From Alphaproteobacteria bacterium (GTDB lineage: Bacteria > Pseudomonadota > Alphaproteobacteria > Rhizobiales > CAJQND01), in the NCBI GenBank assembly GCA_024227565.1, contig JAAEUE010000008.1, forward strand, positions 1 through 64,000: a stretch of 64,000 bases of DNA, read 5' to 3'. Below are positions 1 through 8,471 of this stretch, piece after piece. The notes under the pieces were generated by a model. The model saw only the letters and a list, made by a program, of their open reading frames with translations. It was not told the DNA's origin and did not search any database. Position numbers and translations under genes: made by a program. Within the stretch, counting starts at the first letter, position 1; every line of letters starts with the position of its first letter.

Positions 1-111
1 GCAAGATTGTGGGTCAGGAGTTTGTCAACATGACCTAACGAATTCGCAACCAGATGTTGCGATAATCTTAGGAAGAACCCATGGGGGTTCGAATGAGTGA
101 GGACTGTTCAA

Positions 112-384
112 ATGGTTCAAACCGCGTCAAACCGCAGAAGAGCATCCCGGGCCGAGTATCATACGGCGGGAACCATCAAATCCGTTTTGCGGAACACCGA
201 ACTTCCTTGTGTTGTTGATGACTTGTCGGAAACAGGCGCGAAGCTATTGGTTGAGAATGTCAACCACATCCCAGATACGTTTCAGCTAGGCATAACGGGG
301 TCCACCTTCGCGGCAGAGTGCATCGTGGTTTGGCGTTCACGCGTGGCTGTCGGTGTGATTTTTGAAACGGCCCCTGTATATTGA
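112..384 (+). CDS. PilZ domain protein
   Basis: A 90-residue protein that is essentially one PilZ domain, the small beta-barrel that commonly binds cyclic di-GMP. The diagnostic features are visible: an N-terminal RxxxR arginine pair (RRRASR) followed about 30 residues later by a D-x-S-x-x-G loop (DDLSETGAKL). A GTG start at 97 is possible, but a GAGGA Shine-Dalgarno at 99-103 lies 8 nt before the ATG at 112, so I chose the ATG. There is no membrane segment or output domain, so it probably acts as a stand-alone cytosolic adaptor. A second PilZ protein lies at 38166, and a diguanylate cyclase gene lies at 56219-57988. Confidence 0.8.
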   Translation: MVQTASNRRRASRAEYHTAGTIKSVLRNTELPCVVDDLSETGAKLLVENVNHIPDTFQLGITGSTFAAECIVVWRSRVAVGVIFETAPVY

Positions 385-527
385 GACGAACGCACATGCG
401 TTCGCATTTTGCAGCATTCTCCATAATCGGACTGGATTGAGCGCTAACTGAGCGCTATTTTCTGCGTGACTTTTGCGTCCAGCACTGTGTGTTTGGGCTA
501 AAGAAGCCATGGAGCGAGCCCTTCACT

Positions 528-932
528 ATGGAACAAACGCCTGACGGCCCGTTTTTCCCCGGAAAAGCGTTGATTGATGCCTATGGGAACGGTGGTTTTC
601 GGTTCGCAGAAATGTCTCATCGCGGGTCTATTTTGTGTTTGCCCAGCGGAATCTACGCCTGGTCGCCTTCACGGTTCGAAGACTTAAGCATATCTGACTT
701 TAATCGTGTATTAGCAGAGGCGGGCGAGATAGAATTTGTGTTGTTGGGATGTGGCGACGGGTTAAGGCATCCGCCGCCTGAAATACGGGACGCCTTCAGA
801 GACCATGACACAGGACTCGAAACAATGGGAACCGGCGCCGCCGCCCGGACCTACAACGTCCTCCTCGGAGAGCGCCGCGCCGTCGCAGCAGCCCTCATCG
901 CCGTCTCCGACCCCGACGGAAGCCGAGCTTGA
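528..932 (+). CDS. Mth938-like domain protein (NDUFAF3 family)
   Basis: A 134-residue protein of the Mth938/DUF498 family, whose mitochondrial member NDUFAF3 is a complex I assembly factor. Family-typical stretches are AYGNGGFRFAEMSHRGS near the N-terminus and TGAAARTYNVLLGERR followed by AAALIAV near the C-terminus. The ATG at 528 is chosen over a GTG at 489 because GGAGCGAG lies 9 nt upstream and the shorter N-terminus fits the family. The last 128 nt overlap the next gene in another frame, and the conserved C-terminal motif shows that this end is really coding. The neighbour is homologous to NDUFAF6, another complex I assembly factor, so a shared role in respiratory-complex biogenesis is a fair inference. 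Confidence 0.85.
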   Translation: MEQTPDGPFFPGKALIDAYGNGGFRFAEMSHRGSILCLPSGIYAWSPSRFEDLSISDFNRVLAEAGEIEFVLLGCGDGLRHPPPEIRDAFRDHDTGLETMGTGAAARTYNVLLGERRAVAAALIAVSDPDGSRA

Positions 933-1776
933 CACCACACAGGACGATTTCGACTATTGCAGCCACCTGGTGCGCCGCTTTGACCGTGACCGGTACCTGT
1001 CCGCCCAGTTTGCGCCGAAGGGGCTCAGAGGAGCTCTCCTGGGCCTCTATGCCTTCAATGTCGAGCTGGGACTGATCCGTGAAAACGTCACAGATCCACA
1101 TTTTGGCGAGATGCGCCTGCAGTGGTGGCGTGACACGGTCTCTCAAATCTACCGTGCAGAACCGCTAGACAATCCGGTTGCGCGTGCATTGTCCGATGCT
1201 GCCATGGTGGGCAGGCTCTCTAAGGACGGCCTGTTGAATATGATCGAAGCTCGAACGTTCGATCTATACGATGATCCCATGCCGGCCATGAATGATCTTG
1301 AAGGATACCTGGGTGAAACCTCGTCCGCGACTATTTTGATGGCGTCCCTGGTGCTCACTCACGGCGAGCAAAGTGCTTGCGCTGATGCTGCTGGTTATGC
1401 AGGTATTGCCTATGGTTTAACTGGGCTGATGCGAAGCTTGGCGCATCACATTGACCAAGGACAGTGCTACTTTCCTGAAGACGTGTTGACACGCTGGGAG
1501 CTGACACCACAAACATTAAAAGATGGCCGGGACGCGTTGCCACTGATGGTGCGCAGTTTGTGCACCCACGTCTCTAAACGACAGCAAGAAGCGAGAATGC
1601 GTCTTTCCACTGTGCCTACCCAGGCTATTCCGGCCTTTCTGCCAACCAGCCTGGTCGATCTCTACTTGCCGAAAGTTTTGGCCGCAGGGCCTAAGTTGGT
1701 TCAACAAGCACCCGAAGTTGCCCAGTTCAGGCGGCAATGGCACATGCTGCGCTGCGCGATGCGCGAAGACTTTTAG
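805..1776 (+). CDS. Squalene/phytoene synthase family protein (NDUFAF6-like)
   Basis: A 323-residue protein of the squalene/phytoene synthase fold. The conserved part begins around residue 45 (FDYCSHLVRRFDRDRYLSAQ) and includes the family hallmark RLQWWRD near residue 106. The first ~42 residues are a Pro/Ser/Thr-rich low-complexity tail encoded inside the end of the preceding Mth938 gene. No later in-frame ATG, GTG or TTG would keep the fold whole, so the ATG at 805 is the best start. The partner gene and the lack of any carotenoid genes suggest an NDUFAF6-type assembly role rather than terpene synthesis. I did not see two clear DxxxD metal-binding motifs, which also argues against prenyl-transferase activity. 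Confidence 0.8.
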   Translation: MTQDSKQWEPAPPPGPTTSSSESAAPSQQPSSPSPTPTEAELDTTQDDFDYCSHLVRRFDRDRYLSAQFAPKGLRGALLGLYAFNVELGLIRENVTDPHFGEMRLQWWRDTVSQIYRAEPLDNPVARALSDAAMVGRLSKDGLLNMIEARTFDLYDDPMPAMNDLEGYLGETSSATILMASLVLTHGEQSACADAAGYAGIAYGLTGLMRSLAHHIDQGQCYFPEDVLTRWELTPQTLKDGRDALPLMVRSLCTHVSKRQQEARMRLSTVPTQAIPAFLPTSLVDLYLPKVLAAGPKLVQQAPEVAQFRRQWHMLRCAMREDF

Positions 1777-1910
1777 ATCTTAGATGGCCTGAGCGGTTCG
1801 ACCGCTGTGATTAAAACTGTCATCGGCTGCGCTCAGTGCCGCGTTACCGAGCATCATCCATTGTATGCAGAGGGGCGAAAGGGCCGTATTTCACTCGCAA
1901 GGAAAAGCAG

Positions 1911-2645
1911 ATGAGAAAATTGTTCGTATTTGGCATCTCCCACTTTTGCGAAAAAGCAAAATGGGCGCTCGATTGGCACGGTGTCGATTACGATGAAATT
2001 AACTGGCCTCCGGGGCCACATTTGTTGCTGGCAAAGCGTCTGGGTGCGCCGCGCTCATCGGTCCCGATTTTGCGCTCCGGCGAACAGCTTGTCCAAGGCA
2101 GTGACCATATTATCGATTGGGCCGATGCATTGGCACCGGACTCAGCCAAGAACCTAAGTACTCCGGAGGCCCGCGCGCTCGAACAGCGGGCAGACAGGAG
2201 CCTCGGTATCCACACCCGGCGGCTCGCCTATGCTGAATGCCTCAAGACCCATCCTCATGTGGTCAAACCGGCTTTGTTCCACAACCTGTCCATGCCGCAC
2301 CTCTTGTTAGCAAACATCATGTGGCCGATTACCAGGCGGGCCATGATCCGGGGTTATGAGTTAGGCGAAGGCGCGGCCGCCGAGAGCCGTGCCCGCGTGG
2401 AGACCGAACTGGATTGGTTAGACGGCGTGATCGCCGATGGACGGCCGTTCTTGGCGGGCGACAAGTTCACACGTGCAGACATAGCGGTGGCAAGCCTGCT
2501 ATCGCCGTTCGCGCGCCCTGATGCGATGCCGCTTTATCAACGGATGGAGTTCCCGCCAAATTTGGCTGCTGATCTGGCCCGCTGGCAATCTCGCCCAATT
2601 CTGCAATGGGTTGCTGATATCTACGCCCATCACAGAACGCGCTAG
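1911..2645 (+). CDS. Glutathione S-transferase family protein
   Basis: A 244-residue two-domain GST. The thioredoxin-like N-terminal domain opens at once with KLFVFGISHFCEKAKWAL, continues with the cis-proline segment SSVPIL and a DHIIDW helix, and is followed by an all-helical C-terminal domain ending in ADIYAHHRTR. The start at 1911 is preceded by AAGGAAAA; extending the frame back to 1836 would add residues with no family counterpart. A Cys rather than Ser/Tyr in the SHFCEK loop suggests Omega/Beta-like thiol chemistry, although the substrate is unknown. It is convergent with the nitroreductase gene at 2653. Confidence 0.85.
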   Translation: MRKLFVFGISHFCEKAKWALDWHGVDYDEINWPPGPHLLLAKRLGAPRSSVPILRSGEQLVQGSDHIIDWADALAPDSAKNLSTPEARALEQRADRSLGIHTRRLAYAECLKTHPHVVKPALFHNLSMPHLLLANIMWPITRRAMIRGYELGEGAAAESRARVETELDWLDGVIADGRPFLAGDKFTRADIAVASLLSPFARPDAMPLYQRMEFPPNLAADLARWQSRPILQWVADIYAHHRTR

Positions 2646-2652
2646 CCAAGGT

Positions 2653-3648
2653 CTAGTCCAAAGTAAAACCTTTGCTCTTGATAAAAGCGCCAAAATGCTC
2701 GCGCTCCGGTTTGGTATACTGACGGGCCTTATCTTCGGACCAACCGTAGGCCTCCACTTCACCATGGGTCTCCACATCGCGCTGAGCACCGATTGGTCTG
2801 TGTGCGTTGCGTTGTTGATCGTAGGCCTCAATGTCGTGGGATATATTCTCCTCGTTAAACTGATCCTTGTGCAGGGTTGCCGTCAGTGGCAGCCGCATGG
2901 TGATGCGTGGAGGAAATTTCGGCCACCCAAGCGCCAGTCCTGCCACGGGGAACACATGATCGGGCAAACCCAATAGATTGCTCACCTGTTGCGCTTCGTT
3001 GCGGATGGCACTGATTGGACAGCAGCCAAGACCCACGGCCTCTGCTGCTTGCATAAATCCAGCCAGTGCGATGCCTGCATCGACCGCCGGATTGAACAGG
3101 GCGTCGAGGTGGTCGTTGACGAAAGGCTTGCCGCGTATCTGATGTATCTGTCTCTGCCGCCGGTTGTTGCCGCAAAACACCAGAATATGTGGGGCCTTGC
3201 TAATCCACTCTTGGGCCAATGGACCGGTGGTGAGCAGTTGATTGAGGACAGTCCTGAGGCGCTCATCTTCGATCAGGATAATATCACGCTGCTGCAGGTC
3301 ACTCTTGGAAGGGCTACAGAAGGCCAGCGCACAAAGGGTTTCAATAAGCGAGCCAGACACCGGTTCATCGGTAAAGTGCCGGCAGGATCCGCGCCCAGCG
3401 ATCATGTGCCAGGCATCAGGAAGGTCATCAGTCAAGGGTGCTGACAGGGGCGCTCCGAAGCGTTCTTCCAATAGGGCATGTAATCGATCGTTCATCAGAA
3501 CCGGCTCCGTGATTGGCATTGGCGCAATCTGCATAGAGCCTCTGAGCGCAGCAAATATCAAGGCCCGTCGGGAAGCCTCTGTAGAGACCGGTTCTTGTTC
3601 GCGCCGTTTACTCCTCAAAGCGGCCAGTTGTGTTTCGATCCCGGTCAT
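2653..3648 (-). CDS. Nitroreductase family protein
   Basis: A 331-residue FMN-dependent oxidoreductase of the nitroreductase fold, likely reducing nitro, quinone or related electrophiles with NAD(P)H. Fold landmarks are the phosphate-binding RGSCRHFTDEPV region near residue 90, the AGFMQAAEAVGLGCCPI helix about 125 residues later, and a C-terminal extension ending in FGAFIKSKGFTLD. The ATG at 3648 is preferred to a TTG at 3660. The 5' end overlaps the stop of the upstream GFA-domain gene by 41 nt, so the two are probably co-transcribed and translationally coupled. Confidence 0.85.
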   Translation of the reverse strand: MTGIETQLAALRSKRREQEPVSTEASRRALIFAALRGSMQIAPMPITEPVLMNDRLHALLEERFGAPLSAPLTDDLPDAWHMIAGRGSCRHFTDEPVSGSLIETLCALAFCSPSKSDLQQRDIILIEDERLRTVLNQLLTTGPLAQEWISKAPHILVFCGNNRRQRQIHQIRGKPFVNDHLDALFNPAVDAGIALAGFMQAAEAVGLGCCPISAIRNEAQQVSNLLGLPDHVFPVAGLALGWPKFPPRITMRLPLTATLHKDQFNEENISHDIEAYDQQRNAHRPIGAQRDVETHGEVEAYGWSEDKARQYTKPEREHFGAFIKSKGFTLD

Positions 3649-4000
3649 ATCGTTTCGCAAGCGGGAATGGAGGCAGCCAAGCTTCGCGGCGGATGATCCA
3701 GCTCTCGTAGGTCGGCTTCAACTGGTCAATTGCATCAAGGGATCCAAGGTTTATCTCGATCTCATCTGCCGAGCGCGCAAAAACGGATGAGCCGCAGCGT
3801 GGGCAGAAAAACCGTCCGGCATAGTCGCGTGTCTCGCCGTCAACCGTCACCGCATCCTGAGGGAATATCGCCGATGCATGAAAAAGTGCTCCATGATGCT
3901 TGCGGCAGTCCAGACAGTGGCAAAGACCTACCCGGTATGGGGTCCCGGACGCTACAATTCGAATGTTGCCGCAAGTGCAACCACCTGTGAACCGGTCCAT
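3608..4000 (-). CDS. GFA (glutathione-dependent formaldehyde-activating enzyme-like) domain protein
   Basis: A 130-residue CENP-V/GFA-fold zinc protein. The cysteine clusters that bind zinc are all present: GGCTCGN near residue 7, CHCLDCRKHHG near residue 28 and CPRCG near residue 67. The substrate is unknown; the family name comes from proposed S-hydroxymethylglutathione synthesis, which has not held up for most members. The start at 4000 is chosen because the frame upstream to 4129 encodes a basic stretch unlike the family. It runs into the nitroreductase gene with an overlap. A second, broken GFA domain occurs at 8472-9301. Confidence 0.85.
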   Translation of the reverse strand: MDRFTGGCTCGNIRIVASGTPYRVGLCHCLDCRKHHGALFHASAIFPQDAVTVDGETRDYAGRFFCPRCGSSVFARSADEIEINLGSLDAIDQLKPTYESWIIRREAWLPPFPLAKRYDRDRNTTGRFEE

Positions 4001-4286
4001 GCTGCTATCCTCCAAGATCAAGCCGGCGGCATGGGTACAACGACGGCATCTTTGTTGCAAACGCCGATCGTGGCGTGGTCGTTCACCGCGTCCTGGCGGT
4101 CCGCTGATACACTTTGCAAGGATCGCCACTCATTGGATGAGTTGTGGTGATTGTTTGGTTTAGCGCATGCAGAAAAGTTTCAAGAATATGCAACGCATTT
4201 TTTGAGAATTACCGGCTAAAGAGAGGGCGGGATCGAGGCATGACCTGACGGCCAACTGGCGGCTGGGTCAACTAAGGATCGCAAAA
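4001..4286. other. Intergenic stretch, no recognised feature
   Basis: AT-richer DNA upstream of the GFA/nitroreductase operon, presumably holding its promoter. I see no convincing gene, repeat or RNA. Only short overlapping open frames occur, without ribosome sites or family resemblance. Confidence 0.4.
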
Positions 4287-4433
4287 TTGCAGAACCAAAC
4301 CTCTGAGCTCATAGGCTTGCATGACACAATTATTGCCGCCAAGGCACAAGCTGACCGCTTGAAAATGCCGTTTGTCGTCTACTTGCTAGATCTGGCAGTG
4401 GCGGCTTTGAAGCAAGATCGTACAGTGCGTTGA
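4287..4433 (+). CDS. Small helical protein, 48 codons (unrecognised)
   Basis: A short open frame starting at a TTG that has an AAGGA Shine-Dalgarno 8-9 nt upstream (around 4274-4278). The product has 48 residues and is amphipathic and mostly helical, with the central run LIGLHDTIIAAKAQADRLK followed by MPFVVYLLDLAVAAL. The shape resembles small conserved proteins of rhizobial genomes that carry a similar 'PFVAYLLDMA' segment, but I recall this only loosely. Evidence is the ribosome site, the protein-like composition and the position in an otherwise empty 600-bp gap. Function unknown. Confidence 0.5.
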   Translation: MQNQTSELIGLHDTIIAAKAQADRLKMPFVVYLLDLAVAALKQDRTVR

Positions 4434-4607
4434 ATTGAGACCGATAGGCATAATTTGAGCAATGCGATCTGACTTGCTGTCAGGATTAGAGCAAAGACTC
4501 TAAACTGCAGCTTGCAAAATCACCGTGATTTGTGTACGTCCGCTTCGGCAGTTGCCGGGGGTTAGAAATGATGCGGTCAAATTGTTTCATCCTCTATCAA
4601 GGTAATT

Positions 4608-5012
4608 GTGACCAATATCGAAGAATCTTCCAAACCATATTTCAGGCTCTTATCTGAGAGCGATGCTGGCTCCGAAAACATTAGTCTTCAGGTGGCAATC
4701 CTCTTTCGCCTGCTGAACTCAGCTTATCCGGATCCGGTGGTTGAACCCGCACAAGCCATCTCTGCGCTGGAAGATGGACTTGCACAACAGATCGTCAGTT
4801 GGCTGAAGTCTGAGCATTTCATCAAGGTGGAGGGCAACCAGGTTTGGTTGACGCTCACTGGCTGGGAATCCATCAGAACAGTTTGCCGCACGACTCCGGC
4901 ATTCAAGAGCTTTTTTGACGCTCCGGACGGACCGCTCCCGCCGAACTCAACTGAGCTTGTGCTGGCATTGCTAAAAACCCATTTTGCAGGCGGCAGGGCC
5001 GCCGGTCGCTGA
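4608..5012 (+). CDS. Hypothetical protein, possible winged-helix-like fold
   Basis: A 134-residue soluble protein starting at GTG. I do not recognise the family. The middle (ISLQVAILFRLLNSAYPDP, then a two-helix and strand segment VSWLKSEHFIKVEGNQVWLTLTG) looks like a winged-helix arrangement: helix, helix, then a wing reading 'xxVWLTLTGxE'. There is no signal peptide or membrane segment. The MFS exporter gene follows after about 100 bp on the same strand, so a regulatory or accessory role is possible but unproven. Confidence 0.6.
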   Translation: MTNIEESSKPYFRLLSESDAGSENISLQVAILFRLLNSAYPDPVVEPAQAISALEDGLAQQIVSWLKSEHFIKVEGNQVWLTLTGWESIRTVCRTTPAFKSFFDAPDGPLPPNSTELVLALLKTHFAGGRAAGR

Positions 5013-5113
5013 CGCGTTTTGACTTATGCGCAAGATGTGGCGTCTCTCAGCCGACTCGTTATAACGGGCAAGGCGAAGCATTTGGCTGGCGCCTTTGAAC
5101 GACTTGAGGAAAT

Positions 5114-6337
5114 GTGGGCGTCTTCACCCGGTCAGATCCCTCGCTATTCAGCGACAAGCAGTTTCTGCGCGTATGGGCCGTGGGGTGCTTTACCGGCATT
5201 GTGCGGTGGCTTGAACTCTTGGCCTTTGGGCTCTTTGCCTACGATGTGACCGGCTCGCCCGTTCTGGTTGCTCTGTTGGCATTGTTGCGGTTTGCGCCGC
5301 TCGCCCTGTTTGGGGTGTTTGTCGGGGCGATCGCAGATCTAATCGACGCACGAAAACTTTTGATCGCAGGATTGGCCGGCATCGTTCTGGTGAACGCCGG
5401 AATGTTCGCGCTCTTTGTTTTTGATCTTGCCGACTATTGGCACGTTGCGGTGGCAACATTCTTATCGGGCGTTTTCTGGTCGGGCGATTTGCCACTCAGG
5501 CGCCGCATGATTGGTGAGTTGGTGCCGTTTGAACGCTTGGCTGAAGCGATGGCCCTGGACAATGCGACAAGCAATGGCACCCGCATGCTTGGCCCGCTGG
5601 TTGGTGGTGTGATTTATCAGGCTGTAGGCGTGGCAGGTGTATTCGCCCTCGGCACCGTGCTTCATGGCCTTTCTTTGCTCCTCATCCTCAGCGTGGTTTA
5701 TACAACGGTTTTAGACCGGCCGGAGGCTGGTAGCCTTCTCATGCGGCCGATCCGCGGGGCTGCCAGAGCGGTTTCGTTCTCCTGGGCGAATAGCGATGTG
5801 ATGCGCATTTTTGCGGTTACCATTGTGTTCAACCTTTGGGGTTTTCCGTTTGTCTCAATGATCCCCGTAATCGGTAAGGAACAGCTGGCCTTGCCAGATG
5901 CCACAATTGGATATTTGACGGCGTTGGAGGGGGCTTTTGCCCTGATAGGTGCCGTAATTCTTTCGCGCATCGCGCGCCCCGCAGCCTTTCGAAAACTCTA
6001 TTATTTTGGTGTTTTGGGCCATTTGGGTGCGGTGATTTTTATCGGCACGGTGCCGGGAATTGTGCCCGTGGCGATTGGGCTGATTGCAGCTGGGTCCTTT
6101 GCAGCCTGTTTTTCCACCATGCAAGCAACGTTAATCTATTCTGTTGCACCACCTGAGATGCGGGGCCGACTTTTAGGCCTGATGACCATATGCATCGGCA
6201 CAGGCGTGATCGGATTTGCAAACATGGGATTGACTGCCGAATTGTTTGGAGCGTCCACTGCATTGTGGATCGTTGCGCTGGAAGGGGTGATCCCCATGTT
6301 GCTCATTGGGTGGACTTGGCGCGAACTCAACACGTGA
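5114..6337 (+). CDS. MFS transporter
   Basis: A 407-residue integral membrane protein of the major facilitator superfamily, with about twelve hydrophobic helices in two halves. The loop between helices 2 and 3 carries GAIADLIDARKLL, a degenerate version of the MFS signature GxLaDrxGrr, and a similar loop occurs in the second half near PPEMRGRLLG. Overall it resembles the EntS-like exporter group (MFS_3). The start is a GTG at 5114 just before the first helix. Its substrate cannot be inferred from context. Confidence 0.85.
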   Translation: MGVFTRSDPSLFSDKQFLRVWAVGCFTGIVRWLELLAFGLFAYDVTGSPVLVALLALLRFAPLALFGVFVGAIADLIDARKLLIAGLAGIVLVNAGMFALFVFDLADYWHVAVATFLSGVFWSGDLPLRRRMIGELVPFERLAEAMALDNATSNGTRMLGPLVGGVIYQAVGVAGVFALGTVLHGLSLLLILSVVYTTVLDRPEAGSLLMRPIRGAARAVSFSWANSDVMRIFAVTIVFNLWGFPFVSMIPVIGKEQLALPDATIGYLTALEGAFALIGAVILSRIARPAAFRKLYYFGVLGHLGAVIFIGTVPGIVPVAIGLIAAGSFAACFSTMQATLIYSVAPPEMRGRLLGLMTICIGTGVIGFANMGLTAELFGASTALWIVALEGVIPMLLIGWTWRELNT

Positions 6338-6409
6338 CCGTTATTTGTATTTGAACAGATCCGTGTGCAGATAATCCTTCGCGCAATAACATTTATGGAC
6401 CGTACAAAC

Positions 6410-7030
6410 ATGAAGACCCTCTTTGCTTCACTCTTGTTTGCGATAGCTCTGCTCAGCGCTTACCCCAGCCAAGAGGTCAGGGCTGAAGAACAAAAACTCG
6501 CTATTTTCGCAGGTGGCTGTTTTTGGTGTGTAGAATCTGATTTCGACCATGTGCCTGGTGTCTTGAAGACGGTTTCTGGCTACATTGGCGGAAACACTGA
6601 TAGTCCCACCTACAAAAACCACTCGAGTGGCCGGCATCGCGAAGCTGTCCAGATCACCTATGATCCCTCCAAGGTGACCTATAAACAGCTACTGCATGTA
6701 TTCTGGCGAAGCGTTGACCCCACTGATGCTGGTGGTCAATTCTGCGACCGGGGGCATAGCTACACAACAGCGATCTACGGCATTGATGAGGAGCAGCTGA
6801 AGCAGGCGGTAAGTTCGAAAGCGGAGCTGGACAAGTCCGGGGCGCTGAAATCTCCGGTCGCAACGGCTATTGAGAAGGCTGGAGAATTTTGGCCGGCCGA
6901 GGGCTATCACCAGGATTATTACAAGAAGAATCCAACCCGCTATAAGCTTTATCGCTTCGGTTGCCGGCGCGACAGTAATGTGGTTGCAGTCTGGGGCGAC
7001 CAGGCTCACGCCGGCATTGCCCCGCACTGA
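6410..7030 (+). CDS. msrA: Peptide-methionine (S)-S-oxide reductase, exported form
   Basis: A 206-residue MsrA with the catalytic signature GGCFWCVE soon after a hydrophobic leader (MKTLFASLLFAIALL followed by a SQEVRA cleavage region). It should repair S-methionine sulfoxide in periplasmic proteins. Other family landmarks are GYIGG, the YDPSKVTY strand, and the HSYTTAIY and WPAEGYHQDYY segments; a C-terminal FGC may supply a recycling cysteine. The ATG at 6410 places the signal sequence at the N-terminus; an ATG at 6395 is possible. No MsrB partner is in this window. Confidence 0.9.
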   Translation: MKTLFASLLFAIALLSAYPSQEVRAEEQKLAIFAGGCFWCVESDFDHVPGVLKTVSGYIGGNTDSPTYKNHSSGRHREAVQITYDPSKVTYKQLLHVFWRSVDPTDAGGQFCDRGHSYTTAIYGIDEEQLKQAVSSKAELDKSGALKSPVATAIEKAGEFWPAEGYHQDYYKKNPTRYKLYRFGCRRDSNVVAVWGDQAHAGIAPH

Positions 7031-7085
7031 CGCTGCATACTTGGCAAAACCCCCCGCACCGGTGTAGCGTCCGCGCTCACCTCGT

Positions 7086-8447
7086 GTGGGGAGTGGTTGC
7101 ATTCTAAACGTTCACCTCAAGAGTGCTGTTGCCGCCGGATTGGCCCTCACAGGGCTTCTGGTGCCAGCCAGCGCAGAGACGCTGTATTTCAACGGTGCCT
7201 GCACGCCGGGTAAGCGCATCACTGTTGCCGCAGTCGGTGATTTGCTGTTTCACAAAAAGCTGCAGGCCCAGGCCTACGGCAAGAACGGTTCATTCAAGCG
7301 TTTCTTCACACCAGTGCTGAGCGTGCTCAAGGGGGCCGATCTTGCCTACGGCAATTTGGAAGGACCTGCTGCGAGGGGCGTGGGCCCAGGCGGCCGGGCG
7401 GTTAAGGATCCGGGAAAACGATTGGGTGCGGTCTATGGCGCACCGCTCAAGTCTCTGGCTTTTAACTATCACCCTTCAGTGGCCGCAGATTTGAACCAGA
7501 GCGGTTTTGATGTTCTGTCCACAGCCAACAACCATTCCATGGACCGCGGTGCGCTCGGCGCTGATCGCACAATCGACACTCTGCGCAAAGCGCGCATGCC
7601 CTTCACAGGATCGCGCAAGCGCGGCGAGAGCCCCGAAAATTGGCATGTTCTGACGAAATCAAAGGGCTTCACCGTCGCCTGGATCGGATGTTCTTTTTCC
7701 ACCAACGGTATACCTGATCGCAAGAAACAGATCCTGCATTGCTATAAGCAGTCCGACGAGATTCTCTCGGAAATCAAAAGCTTATACGATAATCCTAAGG
7801 TGGATGCCGTGTTCCTCGCGCCGCACTGGGGCATTGAAAACCGTCACCGTCCTGGGGAACGCCAGCGAAAACTTGCCCGAAAGGCCATCGAGGCCGGTGC
7901 TACGGCGGTGTTCGGTGCACATCCTCATGTGCTCCAGCCTTGGGAGAAAATTGTAACTGACGACAATCGCGAAGGACTCGTTGTCTATTCAGCGGGCAAT
8001 TTTATCTCCAACCAGCGGCAAACTGCGGAGCGAACCGGCATTATGGCCATCGTTGAGCTGGTCAAAACAACGGATGGCAAGACGAAACTGGTGGCCGCTG
8101 GATACATCCCCACGTGGGTGGTGATCGACAACAAGGGTCACCGCGTGACCTTCAATAACAGCTCAAAAGGGCGCACTGGCGAGGCGTTGGCGCGCACGTT
8201 GGGTTTGTTGCCGGCGGGCAACCGCATCGCCGCCAAATGGCCTGCGGTGCTGCCGACCGAGTGCAAAGATTCCAAGTACGCGCGGCTGCGAGGTCCAAAA
8301 CCGGACCGGCATTGGGTCCGCAATATTGACTCGCCAAAATCTGGCCGCGGCCGCAGGGTCAAGAACGCAGGGGCCTGGAGCCGGGTTTTTGGTGGATCCA
8401 AAAAGCGAAAACGGCGCCGGAAAAGGCGTACTGGCGCCTCGCGCTAA
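7086..8447 (+). CDS. CapA family protein (metallophosphatase-like)
   Basis: A 453-residue exported protein of the CapA/PgsA family, which shares a calcineurin-like phosphoesterase fold. An N-terminal signal peptide ends near VPASAETLYF. Metal-site motifs follow in the expected order: AAVGDLLFHKK, YGNLEGP, DVLSTANNHSMDRG, LAPHWGIENRH, FGAHPHVLQPWE and YSAGNFISNQ. Family members are linked to poly-gamma-glutamate or capsule production, yet no pgs/cap partner genes are nearby, so the substrate is open. The last ~35 residues are extremely basic (KKRKRRRKRRTGASR at the end), a trait shared with other exported proteins in the window. The start is GTG. Confidence 0.85.
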   Translation: MGSGCILNVHLKSAVAAGLALTGLLVPASAETLYFNGACTPGKRITVAAVGDLLFHKKLQAQAYGKNGSFKRFFTPVLSVLKGADLAYGNLEGPAARGVGPGGRAVKDPGKRLGAVYGAPLKSLAFNYHPSVAADLNQSGFDVLSTANNHSMDRGALGADRTIDTLRKARMPFTGSRKRGESPENWHVLTKSKGFTVAWIGCSFSTNGIPDRKKQILHCYKQSDEILSEIKSLYDNPKVDAVFLAPHWGIENRHRPGERQRKLARKAIEAGATAVFGAHPHVLQPWEKIVTDDNREGLVVYSAGNFISNQRQTAERTGIMAIVELVKTTDGKTKLVAAGYIPTWVVIDNKGHRVTFNNSSKGRTGEALARTLGLLPAGNRIAAKWPAVLPTECKDSKYARLRGPKPDRHWVRNIDSPKSGRGRRVKNAGAWSRVFGGSKKRKRRRKRRTGASR

Positions 8448-8471
8448 GTGATTTTACACGAGGAACACTGA

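Noticed and set aside
5019..5113. Short coding stretch (TTG start) before the MFS gene
   Set aside because: It runs into the MFS gene in a different frame, lacks a ribosome site, and shows no family resemblance.
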